The notes under the pieces are model-generated. The model ran no database searches, was not told where the DNA came from, and saw only the letters and a program-made list of their open reading frames with translations. From assembly GCA_947487155.1 (NCBI GenBank), contig CANKVS010000015.1, forward strand, positions 1 through 64,000: a DNA stretch of 64,000 bases, in the 5' to 3' direction. Numbering within the stretch: position 1 is the stretch's first letter; the number at the start of each line of letters is the position of its first letter. The position numbers and the translations under genes were made by a program. The stretch comes from an uncultured Flaviramulus sp. GTDB taxonomy: Bacteria > Bacteroidota > Bacteroidia > Flavobacteriales > Flavobacteriaceae. Of the stretch, positions 52,567-63,363 are shown piece after piece.

Positions 52567-53673
52567 ATGAAATATCAAAAAAGACAAAAAGCCATCATTT
52601 TATTAGCAGATGGTACTATTTTTTACGGTAAAGCAGTAGGTAATAAACAAGGTTCAGCTTTTGGCGAGGTTTGTTTTAATACAGGAATGACGGGGTATCA
52701 AGAAATTTTTACAGACCCTTCGTATTACGGTCAATTAATGGTTGCTACTAATGCACACATTGGAAATTACGGAACAAATAAAGATGAAGTAGAATCAGAT
52801 TCAATAAAAATTGCTGGACTTATTGTTAAAAACTTTAGCTATGAATATTCTAGAGAAGATGCAGACAAATCGTTAGAAGACTTTTTAGAAGACAATAATT
52901 TATTAGCAATTTCTGATGTTGATACAAGAGCACTTGTAAGCTATATTAGAGATAACGGAGCAATGAACGCAGTTATTTCGACAGAGGTTGATAATATTGA
53001 AGGGCTTAAAAAGCAGCTAGCCAAAGTACCACAAATGAATGGTTTGGAGCTAGCCTCAAAAGTATCTACTAAAGAACCGTATTATTTTGGAAATGAGAAC
53101 GCAACATATAAGGTGTCTGCTTTAGATATTGGAATAAAAAAGAATATACTTAGAAACATAGCAAGTAGAGATGTTTATATAAAAGTGTTTCCATATAATG
53201 CAAAGTTTGAAGATTTGCAAGCCTTTAATCCAGATGGTTATTTCTTATCAAATGGCCCTGGAGATCCAGAACCTTTAGTAGAAGCGCAGGAAGTGGCTAA
53301 GGAGATTATAAAAAGAGATTTGCCATTATTTGGTATTTGTTTAGGGCATCAGGTTATTGCTTTAGCAAATGGCATTTCTACATATAAAATGCATAACGGA
53401 CATAGAGGAATTAACCACCCTGTTAAGAATTTAAAAACAGGCAAAGGTGAAATCACTTCTCAAAATCACGGGTTTGCGGTTAATAGAGAAGAAGCCGAAG
53501 CGCATCCAGATTTAAAAATATCGCATGTGCATTTAAACGATCATACGGTAGCAGGTTTGAAAATGAAAAACAAAAACTGCTTTTCTGTGCAATACCATCC
53601 AGAAGCTAGCCCAGGACCACATGATTCGTCATACCTTTTCGATCAATTTATTGAAAACATTAAAAATAAATAA
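52567..53673 (+). CDS. carA: Carbamoyl-phosphate synthase small subunit
   Basis: A 368-residue glutaminase subunit that supplies ammonia to CarB for carbamoyl phosphate (pyrimidines, arginine). The N-terminal CPSase domain (AIILLADGTIFYGKAVG) and a class I glutamine amidotransferase domain, with Cys258 in FGICLGHQVIALANG and the His-Glu pair in QYHPEASPGPHD. The upstream frame from 52513 includes a hairpin repeat and does not match the family, so ATG 52567 is chosen. carB is not in the window. Confidence 0.95.
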   Translation: MKYQKRQKAIILLADGTIFYGKAVGNKQGSAFGEVCFNTGMTGYQEIFTDPSYYGQLMVATNAHIGNYGTNKDEVESDSIKIAGLIVKNFSYEYSREDADKSLEDFLEDNNLLAISDVDTRALVSYIRDNGAMNAVISTEVDNIEGLKKQLAKVPQMNGLELASKVSTKEPYYFGNENATYKVSALDIGIKKNILRNIASRDVYIKVFPYNAKFEDLQAFNPDGYFLSNGPGDPEPLVEAQEVAKEIIKRDLPLFGICLGHQVIALANGISTYKMHNGHRGINHPVKNLKTGKGEITSQNHGFAVNREEAEAHPDLKISHVHLNDHTVAGLKMKNKNCFSVQYHPEASPGPHDSSYLFDQFIENIKNK

Positions 53674-53677
53674 TTAT

Positions 53678-53707
53678 AAAACCTCAAATTTTTTTTGAGG
53701 TTTTTTT
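53678..53707 (+). terminator. Terminator after carA
   Basis: AAAACCTCAAA (53678-53688) pairs with TTTGAGGTTTT (53694-53704), and a T run continues to 53707. Confidence 0.85.
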
Positions 53708-53781
53708 AAGCAATATTCTTCGATAGTTTTATTGAGGTTTCATTTAAAATTATCTTTTTCATGAAGGCGAGAATCTACTAA

Positions 53782-55176
<1,395 letters not shown>

Positions 55177-55196
55177 GATAAAATTTATAATTTTGT

Positions 55197-55233
55197 AAAA
55201 AAGCGATTATTATTTTTAATAATCGCTTTTTTT
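55197..55233 (+). terminator. Terminator after eno
   Basis: AAAAAAGCGATTATTA (55197-55212) pairs perfectly with 55217-55232 around a TTTT loop. Confidence 0.85.
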
Positions 55234-55348
55234 ATGGTATTAATTTTAGCTATGTAATTATTGTTGAATCCTTTGTTAGTTCGCTTCATAAATAGCGACA
55301 TATTTTGTAAATTAGCACTTCTCAAAAATTTTAAAAAGTAATATAAAT

Positions 55349-56635
55349 ATGGCGAATACAGCGACCTTAGAAATAGATGGACAAAGACATGAATTTCCTT
55401 TAGTTAAAGGAACAGAAAATGAAGTAGCAATAGATATTAAAAGTCTAAGAAGTGTAACCAATGGCGTTACAACAATAGACCCTGGTTATAAAAATACAGG
55501 AGCTTGTGAAAGTGCTATTACGTTTTTAGATGGTGAAAAAGGAATTTTAAGGTATAGAGGCTATTCAATTGAAGAATTAGCAGAAAAAGCTGATTTCTTA
55601 GAAGTTGCTTATGCATTAATTTTTGGAGAATTACCTACTAAAGAAGAGTTGGATAAATTCCATACAGATATTAAATCTAAATCTGTTATTGATGAAGATT
55701 TAAAGAAAATTTTAGAGAGTTTTCCAAGATCAGCGCATCCAATGGGAGTTTTGTCTTCTTTAACGAGTGCCTTAACAGCGTTTAATCCTTCTTCTGTAGA
55801 TGTCTCTTCGCCAGAGGCTATGTATAATGCTATTGTTAAGCTATTAGGTAAATTACCTATTTTGGTAGCTTGGACTATGCGTAGGCATATGGGCTTACCT
55901 TTAGAATATGGAGATAGTTCGTTAGGATATATTGAGAACCTTCTTAAAATGATGTTCCAAAAACCAAATGAAGAGTATGTTCAAAACCCTATACTTGTAA
56001 ATGCATTAGATAAGTTATTAATTTTACACGCAGACCATGAACAAAACTGTTCTACATCAACAGTAAGAATTGTAGGCTCTTCTCATGCGGGCTTATTTGC
56101 TTCAATATCGGCAGGTATTTCTGCACTTTGGGGACCATTACACGGTGGTGCAAATCAAGCAGTTTTAGAAATGCTTGAAGCAATTAAAGAAGATGGTGGA
56201 GATACTAAAAAATATATGGCAAAAGCAAAGGATAAGGCAGACCCTTTCCGTTTAATGGGTTTTGGTCATCGTGTTTATAAAAACTTCGATCCTAGAGCAA
56301 AAATAATTAAAGTCGCTGCAGATGAAGTATTAGGCGATTTAGGTATTGATGATCCAATTTTAGATATCGCTAAAGGTTTAGAGCAAGAAGCATTAAACGA
56401 TTCGTATTTTGTAGATAGAAAATTATACCCTAATGTAGATTTCTATTCTGGAATTATTTATAGAGGTATGGGGATTCCTACCAATATGTTTACGGTTATG
56501 TTCGCTTTAGGTCGTTTACCAGGATGGATTGCCCAATGGCGCGAAATGCGTTTACGTAAAGAACCAATTGGTCGTCCACGACAATTATATGTTGGTGAAA
56601 CTCAAAGACCATTTAAAGATTTAGTAAACAGGTAA
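55349..56635 (+). CDS. gltA: Citrate synthase
   Basis: A 428-residue type II-like (long) citrate synthase of the TCA cycle. Catalytic histidines and aspartate are in NALDKLLILHADHEQNCSTS, LHGGANQAVLEML and MGFGHRVYKNFDPRAK. The N-terminal domain (VDPGYKNTGACESAITFLDG-like) is the one found in Gram-negative hexameric forms. Single gene between two terminators. Confidence 0.97.
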   Translation: MANTATLEIDGQRHEFPLVKGTENEVAIDIKSLRSVTNGVTTIDPGYKNTGACESAITFLDGEKGILRYRGYSIEELAEKADFLEVAYALIFGELPTKEELDKFHTDIKSKSVIDEDLKKILESFPRSAHPMGVLSSLTSALTAFNPSSVDVSSPEAMYNAIVKLLGKLPILVAWTMRRHMGLPLEYGDSSLGYIENLLKMMFQKPNEEYVQNPILVNALDKLLILHADHEQNCSTSTVRIVGSSHAGLFASISAGISALWGPLHGGANQAVLEMLEAIKEDGGDTKKYMAKAKDKADPFRLMGFGHRVYKNFDPRAKIIKVAADEVLGDLGIDDPILDIAKGLEQEALNDSYFVDRKLYPNVDFYSGIIYRGMGIPTNMFTVMFALGRLPGWIAQWREMRLRKEPIGRPRQLYVGETQRPFKDLVNR

Positions 56636-56700
56636 TAAAAAAACTCTTTTTTACATTTACCAGTTTCGTAGTAATAAAAATCTAGATAAAACATATTATT

Positions 56701-56729
56701 AAGCCTCATAATTGTTATGAGGCTTTTTT
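56701..56729 (+). terminator. Terminator after gltA
   Basis: AAGCCTCATAA (56701-56711) pairs with TTATGAGGCTT (56715-56725), loop TTG, with T run to 56729. Confidence 0.85.
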
Positions 56730-56810
56730 ATATGTTTTTGTTAATTCTGTAATAAATACTATCCAAAAAATATTTCTATTGAGAATTTCGAAAAAAAAGA
56801 ATATATTTTT

Positions 56811-56818
56811 TAGGTTTG
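56811..56818 (+). promoter_or_regulatory. Putative -7 element of the arginine-deiminase-family gene
   Basis: TAGGTTTG matches TAnnTTTG, with a possible TTTC at 56786-56789. It ends only four bases before the ATG, so transcription would begin about at the start codon. Confidence 0.4.
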
Positions 56819-56822
56819 TTGC

Positions 56823-57737
56823 ATGTTAAAATTAAATGTGAAAAACGAAACAGCTAGATTACGAGCTGTTATTTTGGGAACAGCTAAAAGTATTGGGGGA
56901 GTCCCAAAAGTTGAAGATTGTTACGACCCAAAAAGTATAGAACATGTTTTGGCAGGCACTTACCCCAAAGAAGAAGATATGATTCCAGAAATGGAAGCTG
57001 TTGCTGCCGTTTTTGAAAAATACGATGTAAAAGTATTTAGACCAGAAGTTATAAAAGATTGCAATCAGATTTTTTCAAGAGATATAGCTTTTGTTATTGA
57101 AGATAAAATTATTAGAGCAAATATTCTTCCCAATAGGGAGGAAGAGGTTGCAGCAATTAAATATGTTTGGAATCAAATTGAAAATAAAAATAGAATTATT
57201 CTTTCAGAGGAATGTCATGTTGAAGGCGGCGATGTTATGCCTTGGAACGATTATATTTTTATAGGAACCTATTCTGGTGCAGATTACCCAGAACTAATTA
57301 CAGCCAGAACAAATACGGACGCCGTTATTGCCATACAAGAATTATTTCCGAATAAAACGGTGAAATCTTTTGAGCTTAGAAAATCTAATACCATAGCAAA
57401 AGATAACGCATTGCATTTAGATTGCTGCTTTCAGCCTATTGGTATAGATAAAGCGATTATTCATAAAAACGGATTTTTGATTGAAAAAGAATACCAATGG
57501 TTAATTGACTTTTTCGGAAAAGACAATGTATTCGAAATTACCAAAGACGAAATGTATAACATGAATAGTAATGTGTTTTCCATTTCTGAAGACGTGATAG
57601 TTTCTGAAAAAAACTTTACCCGACTAAATACATGGTTACGCCATCAAGGATTTACTGTTGAAGAAGTGCCTTATGCTGAAATAGCAAAACAAGAAGGTTT
57701 ACTACGTTGTTCTACATTGCCTTTGATTAGGGATTAG
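56823..57737 (+). CDS. Arginine-deiminase-superfamily hydrolase
   Basis: A 304-residue guanidino-group modifying enzyme. Conserved E134-G-G-D137 in VEGGDVMPW, H198 in LHLDCCF and the nucleophile Cys296 in LLRCSTLPL form the family's catalytic set. Possible substrates are arginine, agmatine-like compounds or methylarginines; the exact reaction cannot be set from sequence. It is followed 179 bases later by ctlX of the same superfamily. The promoter element lies so close that the mRNA may be leaderless. Confidence 0.8.
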   Translation: MLKLNVKNETARLRAVILGTAKSIGGVPKVEDCYDPKSIEHVLAGTYPKEEDMIPEMEAVAAVFEKYDVKVFRPEVIKDCNQIFSRDIAFVIEDKIIRANILPNREEEVAAIKYVWNQIENKNRIILSEECHVEGGDVMPWNDYIFIGTYSGADYPELITARTNTDAVIAIQELFPNKTVKSFELRKSNTIAKDNALHLDCCFQPIGIDKAIIHKNGFLIEKEYQWLIDFFGKDNVFEITKDEMYNMNSNVFSISEDVIVSEKNFTRLNTWLRHQGFTVEEVPYAEIAKQEGLLRCSTLPLIRD

Positions 57738-57785
57738 TTTGAAAGGTTCGTTTAATGCAAAGATAAAGTTCCGTTTCAATGAATT

Positions 57786-57803
57786 TTATCGATTGTTAAA
57801 CGA
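57786..57803. repeat. 18-base repeat shared with 9495-9512
   Basis: TTATCGATTGTTAAACGA lies in the gap between the two arginine-deiminase-family genes and is identical to the copy at 9495-9512. The surrounding gap (57738-57916) shows no clear promoter beyond a weak TACTTTTA. Confidence 0.5.
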
Positions 57804-57916
57804 ATTTATCGCTTTTTTCTGACAAAGTCAAGTGTTTTCGCATCATTATAAAATACTTATTAATTGTACTTTATAATTATAAAATAATTATACTTTTACA
57901 ACGATTCTTTAAGCCT

Positions 57917-58852
57917 ATGCAACAAACAACAAATACTATATTAATGATTCGCCCTATAAATTTTAGGATGAACGAACAAACGGCAGTAAACAATTATTAT
58001 CAAAAATTTTTAGATAATGTATTGCCAGAAACTGTTAACAGTAAAGCGCAACAAGAGTTTGATGTTTATGCAGAAAAATTACGTGCTATAGGTGTGCACG
58101 TTGTGGTTGTTAACGATACCAACGCATTTGATACACCAGATTCTATTTTTCCAAACAATTGGATATCATTTCATGAAAATGGCAATGTGGGTATATACCC
58201 TATGTTCGCAGAAAACAGGCGTAATGAACGACGTGAAGATGTTTTAATTCAACTAGAAAATGAAGGCTTTATTATAAATGAAATAGTCGATTATACGAGT
58301 GCCGAAGAAGAACACCTTTTTTTAGAAGGCACCGGAAGCGTGTTGTTAGATCGTATTAATAGAAAAGCCTATTGTGCATTATCGCCCCGTGCCGATGAAG
58401 ATTTATTTATAGAGTTTTGCGAAGATTTTGAGTATACACCAATAGTTTTTACAGCTAACCAAACTGTTAACGGCAAACGAAAAGCAATCTACCACACCAA
58501 TGTTATGATGTGTTTAGGGGAAACCTTTGCTGTTATTTGTTTGGAGAGTATTGATGATAAAAAAGAACGCAAAAATGTTATAAGTCGTTTAAAAGAAGAT
58601 AATAAAGATATTATTGCAATTACTGAAGCTCAGGTTAATAATTTTGCGGGTAATATGCTTCAAGTAAAAGGAAAGGATGACGAATTGTATTTGGTAATGA
58701 GTCAATCGGCATATAATTCGTTAACCACATCTCAAATAACTGCTTTAGAAAAACACACAAAAATTTTGTCAAGTTCTTTAAATACTATTGAAGCATGTGG
58801 AGGCGGTAGTGCGCGCTGTATGATGGTAGAAGTGTTTTTGCCAAAAGGGTAA
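57917..58852 (+). CDS. ctlX: Citrulline utilization hydrolase CtlX
   Basis: A 311-residue arginine-deiminase-superfamily enzyme of the CtlX type: TNTILMIRPINFRMNEQTAVNNYY at the N terminus is characteristic of it. The catalytic residues are seen in FPNNWISFHENG, LEGTGSVLLDR, YHTNVMMCLGE and the C-terminal nucleophile Cys301 in GGGSARCMMVEVFLP. CtlX is linked to hydrolysis of citrulline-type substrates in the family annotation; experimental data are limited. It ends 6 bases before the stop of the converging histidine kinase gene. Confidence 0.88.
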   Translation: MQQTTNTILMIRPINFRMNEQTAVNNYYQKFLDNVLPETVNSKAQQEFDVYAEKLRAIGVHVVVVNDTNAFDTPDSIFPNNWISFHENGNVGIYPMFAENRRNERREDVLIQLENEGFIINEIVDYTSAEEEHLFLEGTGSVLLDRINRKAYCALSPRADEDLFIEFCEDFEYTPIVFTANQTVNGKRKAIYHTNVMMCLGETFAVICLESIDDKKERKNVISRLKEDNKDIIAITEAQVNNFAGNMLQVKGKDDELYLVMSQSAYNSLTTSQITALEKHTKILSSSLNTIEACGGGSARCMMVEVFLPKG

Positions 58853-58858
58853 AGGTAA

Positions 58859-60937
58859 TTAGTCACCGTTAGGTCTAGATTTTGGAAGTTGTACATAAAA
58901 TGTGCTACCAACATTTAATGTGCTTTCAACCCAAATTTTGCCGTTATTTAGTTCTACTAATTCTTTACAAATAGAAAGTCCTAAACCAGTACCTTTTTCA
59001 TTATTAGTACCAGTAGTTGTAAACGAGGTGTTTTTAAAGAGTTTTTCTATATTGTGTTTAGATATACCAACACCAGTATCGGCAACACTAATAATACAGC
59101 TACCATTACTAATATGATTTGCTACAGTAATAGAATCTCCACTAGTACAGAACTTTAAAGCATTTGCAAGCAAGTTTTGAATAACAATTTCAAACATGCT
59201 TCTATCGGCATAAGCAAAATCGCGAAGCGAATGGTCAACTAAAGTAATCCCTTTGCTTTCCATACGTTGTTCTACAAGTTTTACTTTTTCTTCAAAAACT
59301 TCTTGTACATCAAATAAGCTAGGTTTAGCTTCTAAAGAATGCATTTGAGACTTAGACCAGTTTAGTAAATTGAATAACAGTAAAGAAGCATTGTTAGCAT
59401 TCTCACTTAATTCGGGAATTAAATTATCAAATTCTTCTCTAGATAAAGAACCGTCTTTTAGTAAATCTATAAAGCCATTAATAGAGGAAAGTGAATCTTT
59501 TAAATCGTGAGAAACTATAGAGAACAATTTATCTTTTACACTAATTACATTTTCAAGGTGTTTTATTTGTTCATCAAACCCATCATTCTTTAATTCAATT
59601 TTTGTGTTTTTCTCTTCAAGTTCTTGAGTATACTTTATGTTGTTATTTCTTTTTAAATAAATAAGTATTAAAAAGGTAGAAACAATAGCTAAGGCTGCTA
59701 AAAGAGCATAAAATATTAACCTAAATTTAGGGTCAATTGTATTTTTATCATTTGAAACAGAATTATTGGTTACTGTTTCATTTGTTGTTGCAATAGCGTC
59801 TTCTTTATCAAAATTTGGATCTAATTCTAATACAGCTTGTGCCTTAGTCTCATCATCCAGATTAATTGAGTTTTCATTAATACTGTTTTTTAAGTCGTAA
59901 TACTCGCGTTGCCAAACAAAAGCTCTATCAAATTTTCGCTTAGTGGAGTCTAGTGCTTTCATTAATTTATAATACCTAAGTAATTCAGGTTTATTATCAA
60001 TTCTTTTTGCAATAGTTCCAGCTTCAAGAAGCTGTCTTTCAGCTAAAATCAATCTACTTTGTTGTAAATTTAAATCTCCAAGATTGTTTAATGCAGTTAG
60101 TAAACCAGATTCATCTTTAGATCGCCTATTCAAGCTTAAACCTTGAATTAAATAGTTGGATGCGTTTTGGTAATCGTTAAACTTTAAATACTCACCACCT
60201 AATTTAGGAAAAATACGTCCGCGAATAGAATCGTTATTAGCATCAATACCTTCTAAAACTTTTTCATAATATTCAATAGCTTTTCTATGTTCTTTTTTAA
60301 TAGAATAAAGTTCGGCTAATTGACCGTTAGATTTATTAATACCACCTATATCGTTTAACTGTTCTTGTATTTGTAGTGCTTTTAAGTTAAACTCTATCGA
60401 CTTATCAAAAGCTTTAATATTATAGTATGCATCAGCTAAGTTACTATAGGCTAATCGTAATTCGTTTTTAAGATTTCTACTTTCTAATACTTCAATAGCC
60501 GATAGTAAATATTGCAACCCTTTAGCATAATTACCTCTTTTAATTTCAATTAAACCAATACTGTTATTAACTTTAGCTACACCAAGTGTGTCATGTAATG
60601 TTTTAAATAAGGCTTTAGATTTTGTATAACCACTAACGGCATTTATATAATCGTTTTTTTGTGCATAAACCAAAGCTTTGTAGTAGGTGACTTCGGCAAT
60701 ACCTTTTCTGTAATTTAGTTTGGTCGAAAGTTTTTCGCTTAAAATAATATACTTTAAGGCTTTGTCGTAATCCTTATTAGTGTATAGTGCCTCAATAAAT
60801 TTTAAAGAGGTTTCAACTTTTAAAGTGTCTTGATTTTGAAAAGCTAATTGTATGGAAAGACTATCTAACTCTTTGGTTTGAGAATAACCATAGAATACAG
60901 ATAAAAATATAATTGTTAAAGTAATTATTCTCCTCAT
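58859..60937 (-). CDS. TPR-containing sensor histidine kinase
   Basis: A 692-residue protein: signal peptide (SVFYGYSQ), about seven to eight TPR units in the periplasm (30-350), one membrane span near residues 409-427, a coiled-coil linker, the phosphoacceptor His477 in FSIVSHDLKDSLSSINGF, and a HATPase domain with N-box NLLANALKFC, DTGVGIS and GTGLGLSICKEL. It likely senses protein or peptide partners through the TPRs. No response regulator is adjacent, so its partner is unknown. Converges with ctlX. Confidence 0.93.
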   Translation of the reverse strand: MRRIITLTIIFLSVFYGYSQTKELDSLSIQLAFQNQDTLKVETSLKFIEALYTNKDYDKALKYIILSEKLSTKLNYRKGIAEVTYYKALVYAQKNDYINAVSGYTKSKALFKTLHDTLGVAKVNNSIGLIEIKRGNYAKGLQYLLSAIEVLESRNLKNELRLAYSNLADAYYNIKAFDKSIEFNLKALQIQEQLNDIGGINKSNGQLAELYSIKKEHRKAIEYYEKVLEGIDANNDSIRGRIFPKLGGEYLKFNDYQNASNYLIQGLSLNRRSKDESGLLTALNNLGDLNLQQSRLILAERQLLEAGTIAKRIDNKPELLRYYKLMKALDSTKRKFDRAFVWQREYYDLKNSINENSINLDDETKAQAVLELDPNFDKEDAIATTNETVTNNSVSNDKNTIDPKFRLIFYALLAALAIVSTFLILIYLKRNNNIKYTQELEEKNTKIELKNDGFDEQIKHLENVISVKDKLFSIVSHDLKDSLSSINGFIDLLKDGSLSREEFDNLIPELSENANNASLLLFNLLNWSKSQMHSLEAKPSLFDVQEVFEEKVKLVEQRMESKGITLVDHSLRDFAYADRSMFEIVIQNLLANALKFCTSGDSITVANHISNGSCIISVADTGVGISKHNIEKLFKNTSFTTTGTNNEKGTGLGLSICKELVELNNGKIWVESTLNVGSTFYVQLPKSRPNGD

Positions 60938-61170
60938 AAAATTATAAAAATTACACCACTAATAAGTGTATAATATATAGATGACTTATTTGAGGGCAAT
61001 AAGATTACTCTATAGGTTGTAAAAATATATTTGTTAGTTTAATGAAAAACCCAATTGTTGGATATTAATAGCTTTACTTAGCAAAAGTTGGAAAAAGACC
61101 TAGTAAAAGCTAATTTCTGCGTTTTACTACCAAAAAATTAGATAAAAAGACGCCTTATTTTTTGCAAAAA

Positions 61171-61232
61171 ATCGACGAATAGATTAACGGCAAATTTCAT
61201 AGAAAAAGAACACTTTTATCGACGAACGGTAA
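61171..61232. promoter_or_regulatory. Paired ATCGACGAA motifs, possible regulator site
   Basis: ATCGACGAATAGATTAACGG (61171-61190) and TATCGACGAACGGTAA (61217-61232) are related. On the minus strand they read ACCGTTCGTCGATA and GCCGTTAATC, of the general type bound by LytTR regulators (CGTT direct repeats). They lie about 235-295 bases upstream of the histidine kinase start and about 170-230 bases upstream of argS. Confidence 0.3.
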
Positions 61233-61372
61233 GCTGTTTAAGTTCTTAATCACGTATTTTGTAATAAACTGTAAGTTAGCTAGTTGTGTTTTTGTGAATG
61301 AATAAAGCTAAACACCCATCTGCCTTCAGTTTTTTATAACTAATTTTTATAATGATGCTCTAATAAAAGTTT

Positions 61373-61380
61373 TATCTTTG
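61373..61380 (+). promoter_or_regulatory. Putative -7 element of argS
   Basis: TATCTTTG matches TAnnTTTG exactly, 23 bases before the argS ATG. The -33 TTTG is not clear. Confidence 0.5.
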
Positions 61381-61403
61381 CTCACCTAAAAAAGTGACTA
61401 TTA

Positions 61404-63188
61404 ATGAGCCTTCAACAAACACTATCTAATCAAGTAAAGCAAGCCGTTTCTGCAACTTATAATATTGAAATTAATACTGTAGAATTTCAAGCAACGCGTA
61501 AAGAATTTGCTGGCGATATTACAGTTGTAATTTTTCCTATGTTGCGTTTTATTAAAGGTAACCCTGTACAAATTGGTACTGTTATTGGAAATTATTTAGT
61601 TAAAAATGTAACTGATGTTAAAGCATTTAATGTTGTTAAAGGATTTTTGAATATCGAAATTAGCGACAGTTATTATTGTAATTTTTTCAACGAAATTATT
61701 AATAATGACACCTATGGTTTTGTTTCACCTAATACAGATGAAAAATCTATAATGGTAGAGTATTCTTCACCTAATACAAACAAACCGTTGCATTTAGGGC
61801 ATGTTAGAAATAACCTTTTAGGGTATAGCGTTGCCGAAATTTTAAAGGCTTCAGGTAAAAAAGTTTACAAAACACAAATTATAAACGACAGAGGCATTCA
61901 TATTTGTAAAAGTATGTTGGCATGGGAATTGTTTGGAAATAATGAAACTCCAGAAAATACAGGCTTAAAAGGCGATAAGTTAGTTGGTAATTATTATGTG
62001 AAGTTTGACCAAGAATATAAAAAGGAAATTCAAGATTTAATTTCTAAAGGTAAAACCGAAGCAGACGCAAAAAAGCAAGCACCAATTTTATTAGAAGCAC
62101 AAAACATGCTTCAAAAATGGGAAGCTGGAGATGAAGATGTTGTTGAACTTTGGAAAAAAATGAATGGATGGGTTTATGATGGATTTAATATAACCTATAA
62201 AAATTTAGGAGTCGATTTTGATACCTTATATTACGAAAGTAATACCTATTTGTTAGGAAAAGAATTTGTTGCCGAAGGTTTAAAATCGGGTGTTTTTATA
62301 AAAGAAGAAGATGGTTCGGTTTGGTGTGATTTAACCGAAGACGGATTAGATAAAAAAATTGTACAACGTGCCGATGGTACAGCGGTTTACATGACCCAAG
62401 ATATTGGAACGGCGATTCAGCGAATTAAAGATTTTCCAGATGTTGGCGGAATGGTTTATACTGTTGGTAACGAACAAGATTACCATTTTCAAGTACTGTT
62501 TTTAATACTTAAAAAATTAGGCTTCGAGTGGGCTAAAAACTTATACCATTTAAGTTATGGTATGGTAGATTTACCTAGCGGAAAAATGAAAAGTAGAGAA
62601 GGTACTGTTGTTGATGCCGACGATTTAGTTGATGAAATGTCAGCGACTGCTGGTGAGATTTCAGAAGAATTAGGTAAGCTTGATGGGTATTCAGATTCTG
62701 AAAAACAAGCGCTTTATAAAACCATTGGTCTAGGTGCTTTAAAGTACTATATTTTAAAAGTAGATCCTAAAAAGCGTATTCTTTTTGATCCTAAGGAGTC
62801 TATAGATTTTCAAGGTAATACAGGTCCTTTTATTCAATATACCTATGCTAGAATTCAAGCTATAATTAGAAAAGCAGATTTTGATTTTAGTGTCACCTTA
62901 AGCGCAGTAGAAAAGACTCTTCATCCAAAAGAGAAAGAACTGATAAAGCAATTGCAATTATTCCCAGAAGTCGTTCAAAATGCAGCAGCGCAACATAGTC
63001 CTGCGTTAATTGCAAATTATACTTACGATTTGGTAAAAGGGTTTAATTCGTTCTACCAAAACGTGTCTATATTAGGAGCAGATAGTGTTACCGATAAAAT
63101 ATTTAGAGTGCAACTTTCTAACAAAGTGGCTTTAACTATTAAGAATGCGTTTAGTACTTTGGGTATTCAAGTACCAGAAAGAATGTAA
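61404..63188 (+). CDS. argS: Arginyl-tRNA synthetase
   Basis: A 594-residue class I synthetase. HIGH motif as H130-L-G-H133 in NKPLHLGHVRNN, the KMSKS-like loop LPSGKMKSREGTVV, an N-terminal additional domain, and the C-terminal anticodon-binding domain (FNSFYQNVSIL, FSTLGIQVPERM). Normal length. It lies close to two arginine-hydrolysing-family enzymes, which may be coincidence. Confidence 0.97.
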   Translation: MSLQQTLSNQVKQAVSATYNIEINTVEFQATRKEFAGDITVVIFPMLRFIKGNPVQIGTVIGNYLVKNVTDVKAFNVVKGFLNIEISDSYYCNFFNEIINNDTYGFVSPNTDEKSIMVEYSSPNTNKPLHLGHVRNNLLGYSVAEILKASGKKVYKTQIINDRGIHICKSMLAWELFGNNETPENTGLKGDKLVGNYYVKFDQEYKKEIQDLISKGKTEADAKKQAPILLEAQNMLQKWEAGDEDVVELWKKMNGWVYDGFNITYKNLGVDFDTLYYESNTYLLGKEFVAEGLKSGVFIKEEDGSVWCDLTEDGLDKKIVQRADGTAVYMTQDIGTAIQRIKDFPDVGGMVYTVGNEQDYHFQVLFLILKKLGFEWAKNLYHLSYGMVDLPSGKMKSREGTVVDADDLVDEMSATAGEISEELGKLDGYSDSEKQALYKTIGLGALKYYILKVDPKKRILFDPKESIDFQGNTGPFIQYTYARIQAIIRKADFDFSVTLSAVEKTLHPKEKELIKQLQLFPEVVQNAAAQHSPALIANYTYDLVKGFNSFYQNVSILGADSVTDKIFRVQLSNKVALTIKNAFSTLGIQVPERM

Positions 63189-63283
63189 ATCTTACTTCAC
63201 TATATTTTAAAACTCTTAACTTATTTTTTAGATTTATAAAAATGGAATAGCTGTATATTTACATTATTTTTTAAATAAACTAT

Positions 63284-63360
63284 CTCGGAGCAAGCTCACG
63301 AGGCATTCGTAAGGAAAGAACAAAACATTTCGAAGCATTTAAATCTCGATTATCGAGTAA
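63284..63360 (-). repeat. Third copy of the CTCGAT-A-ATCGAG repeat, before bshC
   Basis: About 77 bases; read on the minus strand it begins TTACTCGATAATCGAG and ends CGAGCTTGCTCCGAG-like, with the same ends as 6908-6998 and a different middle. It ends three bases before the bshC start codon. Orientation relative to the downstream gene is the same as for the copy before the macroglobulin gene. Confidence 0.75.
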
Positions 63361-63363
63361 AAT

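Larger units (their letters stand above)
60938..61403. other. 466-base gap between the histidine kinase and argS
   Basis: No gene is seen. The gap holds direct-repeat motifs at 61171-61232 that could bind a regulator and the argS -7 element at 61373-61380. The rest is AT-rich with no palindrome of note. Confidence 0.6.

Noticed and set aside
60938..61403. Possible tRNA or small protein gene in the 466-base gap
   Set aside because: No cloverleaf, no TTCGAATC-like T-arm and no open frame with coding character was found.
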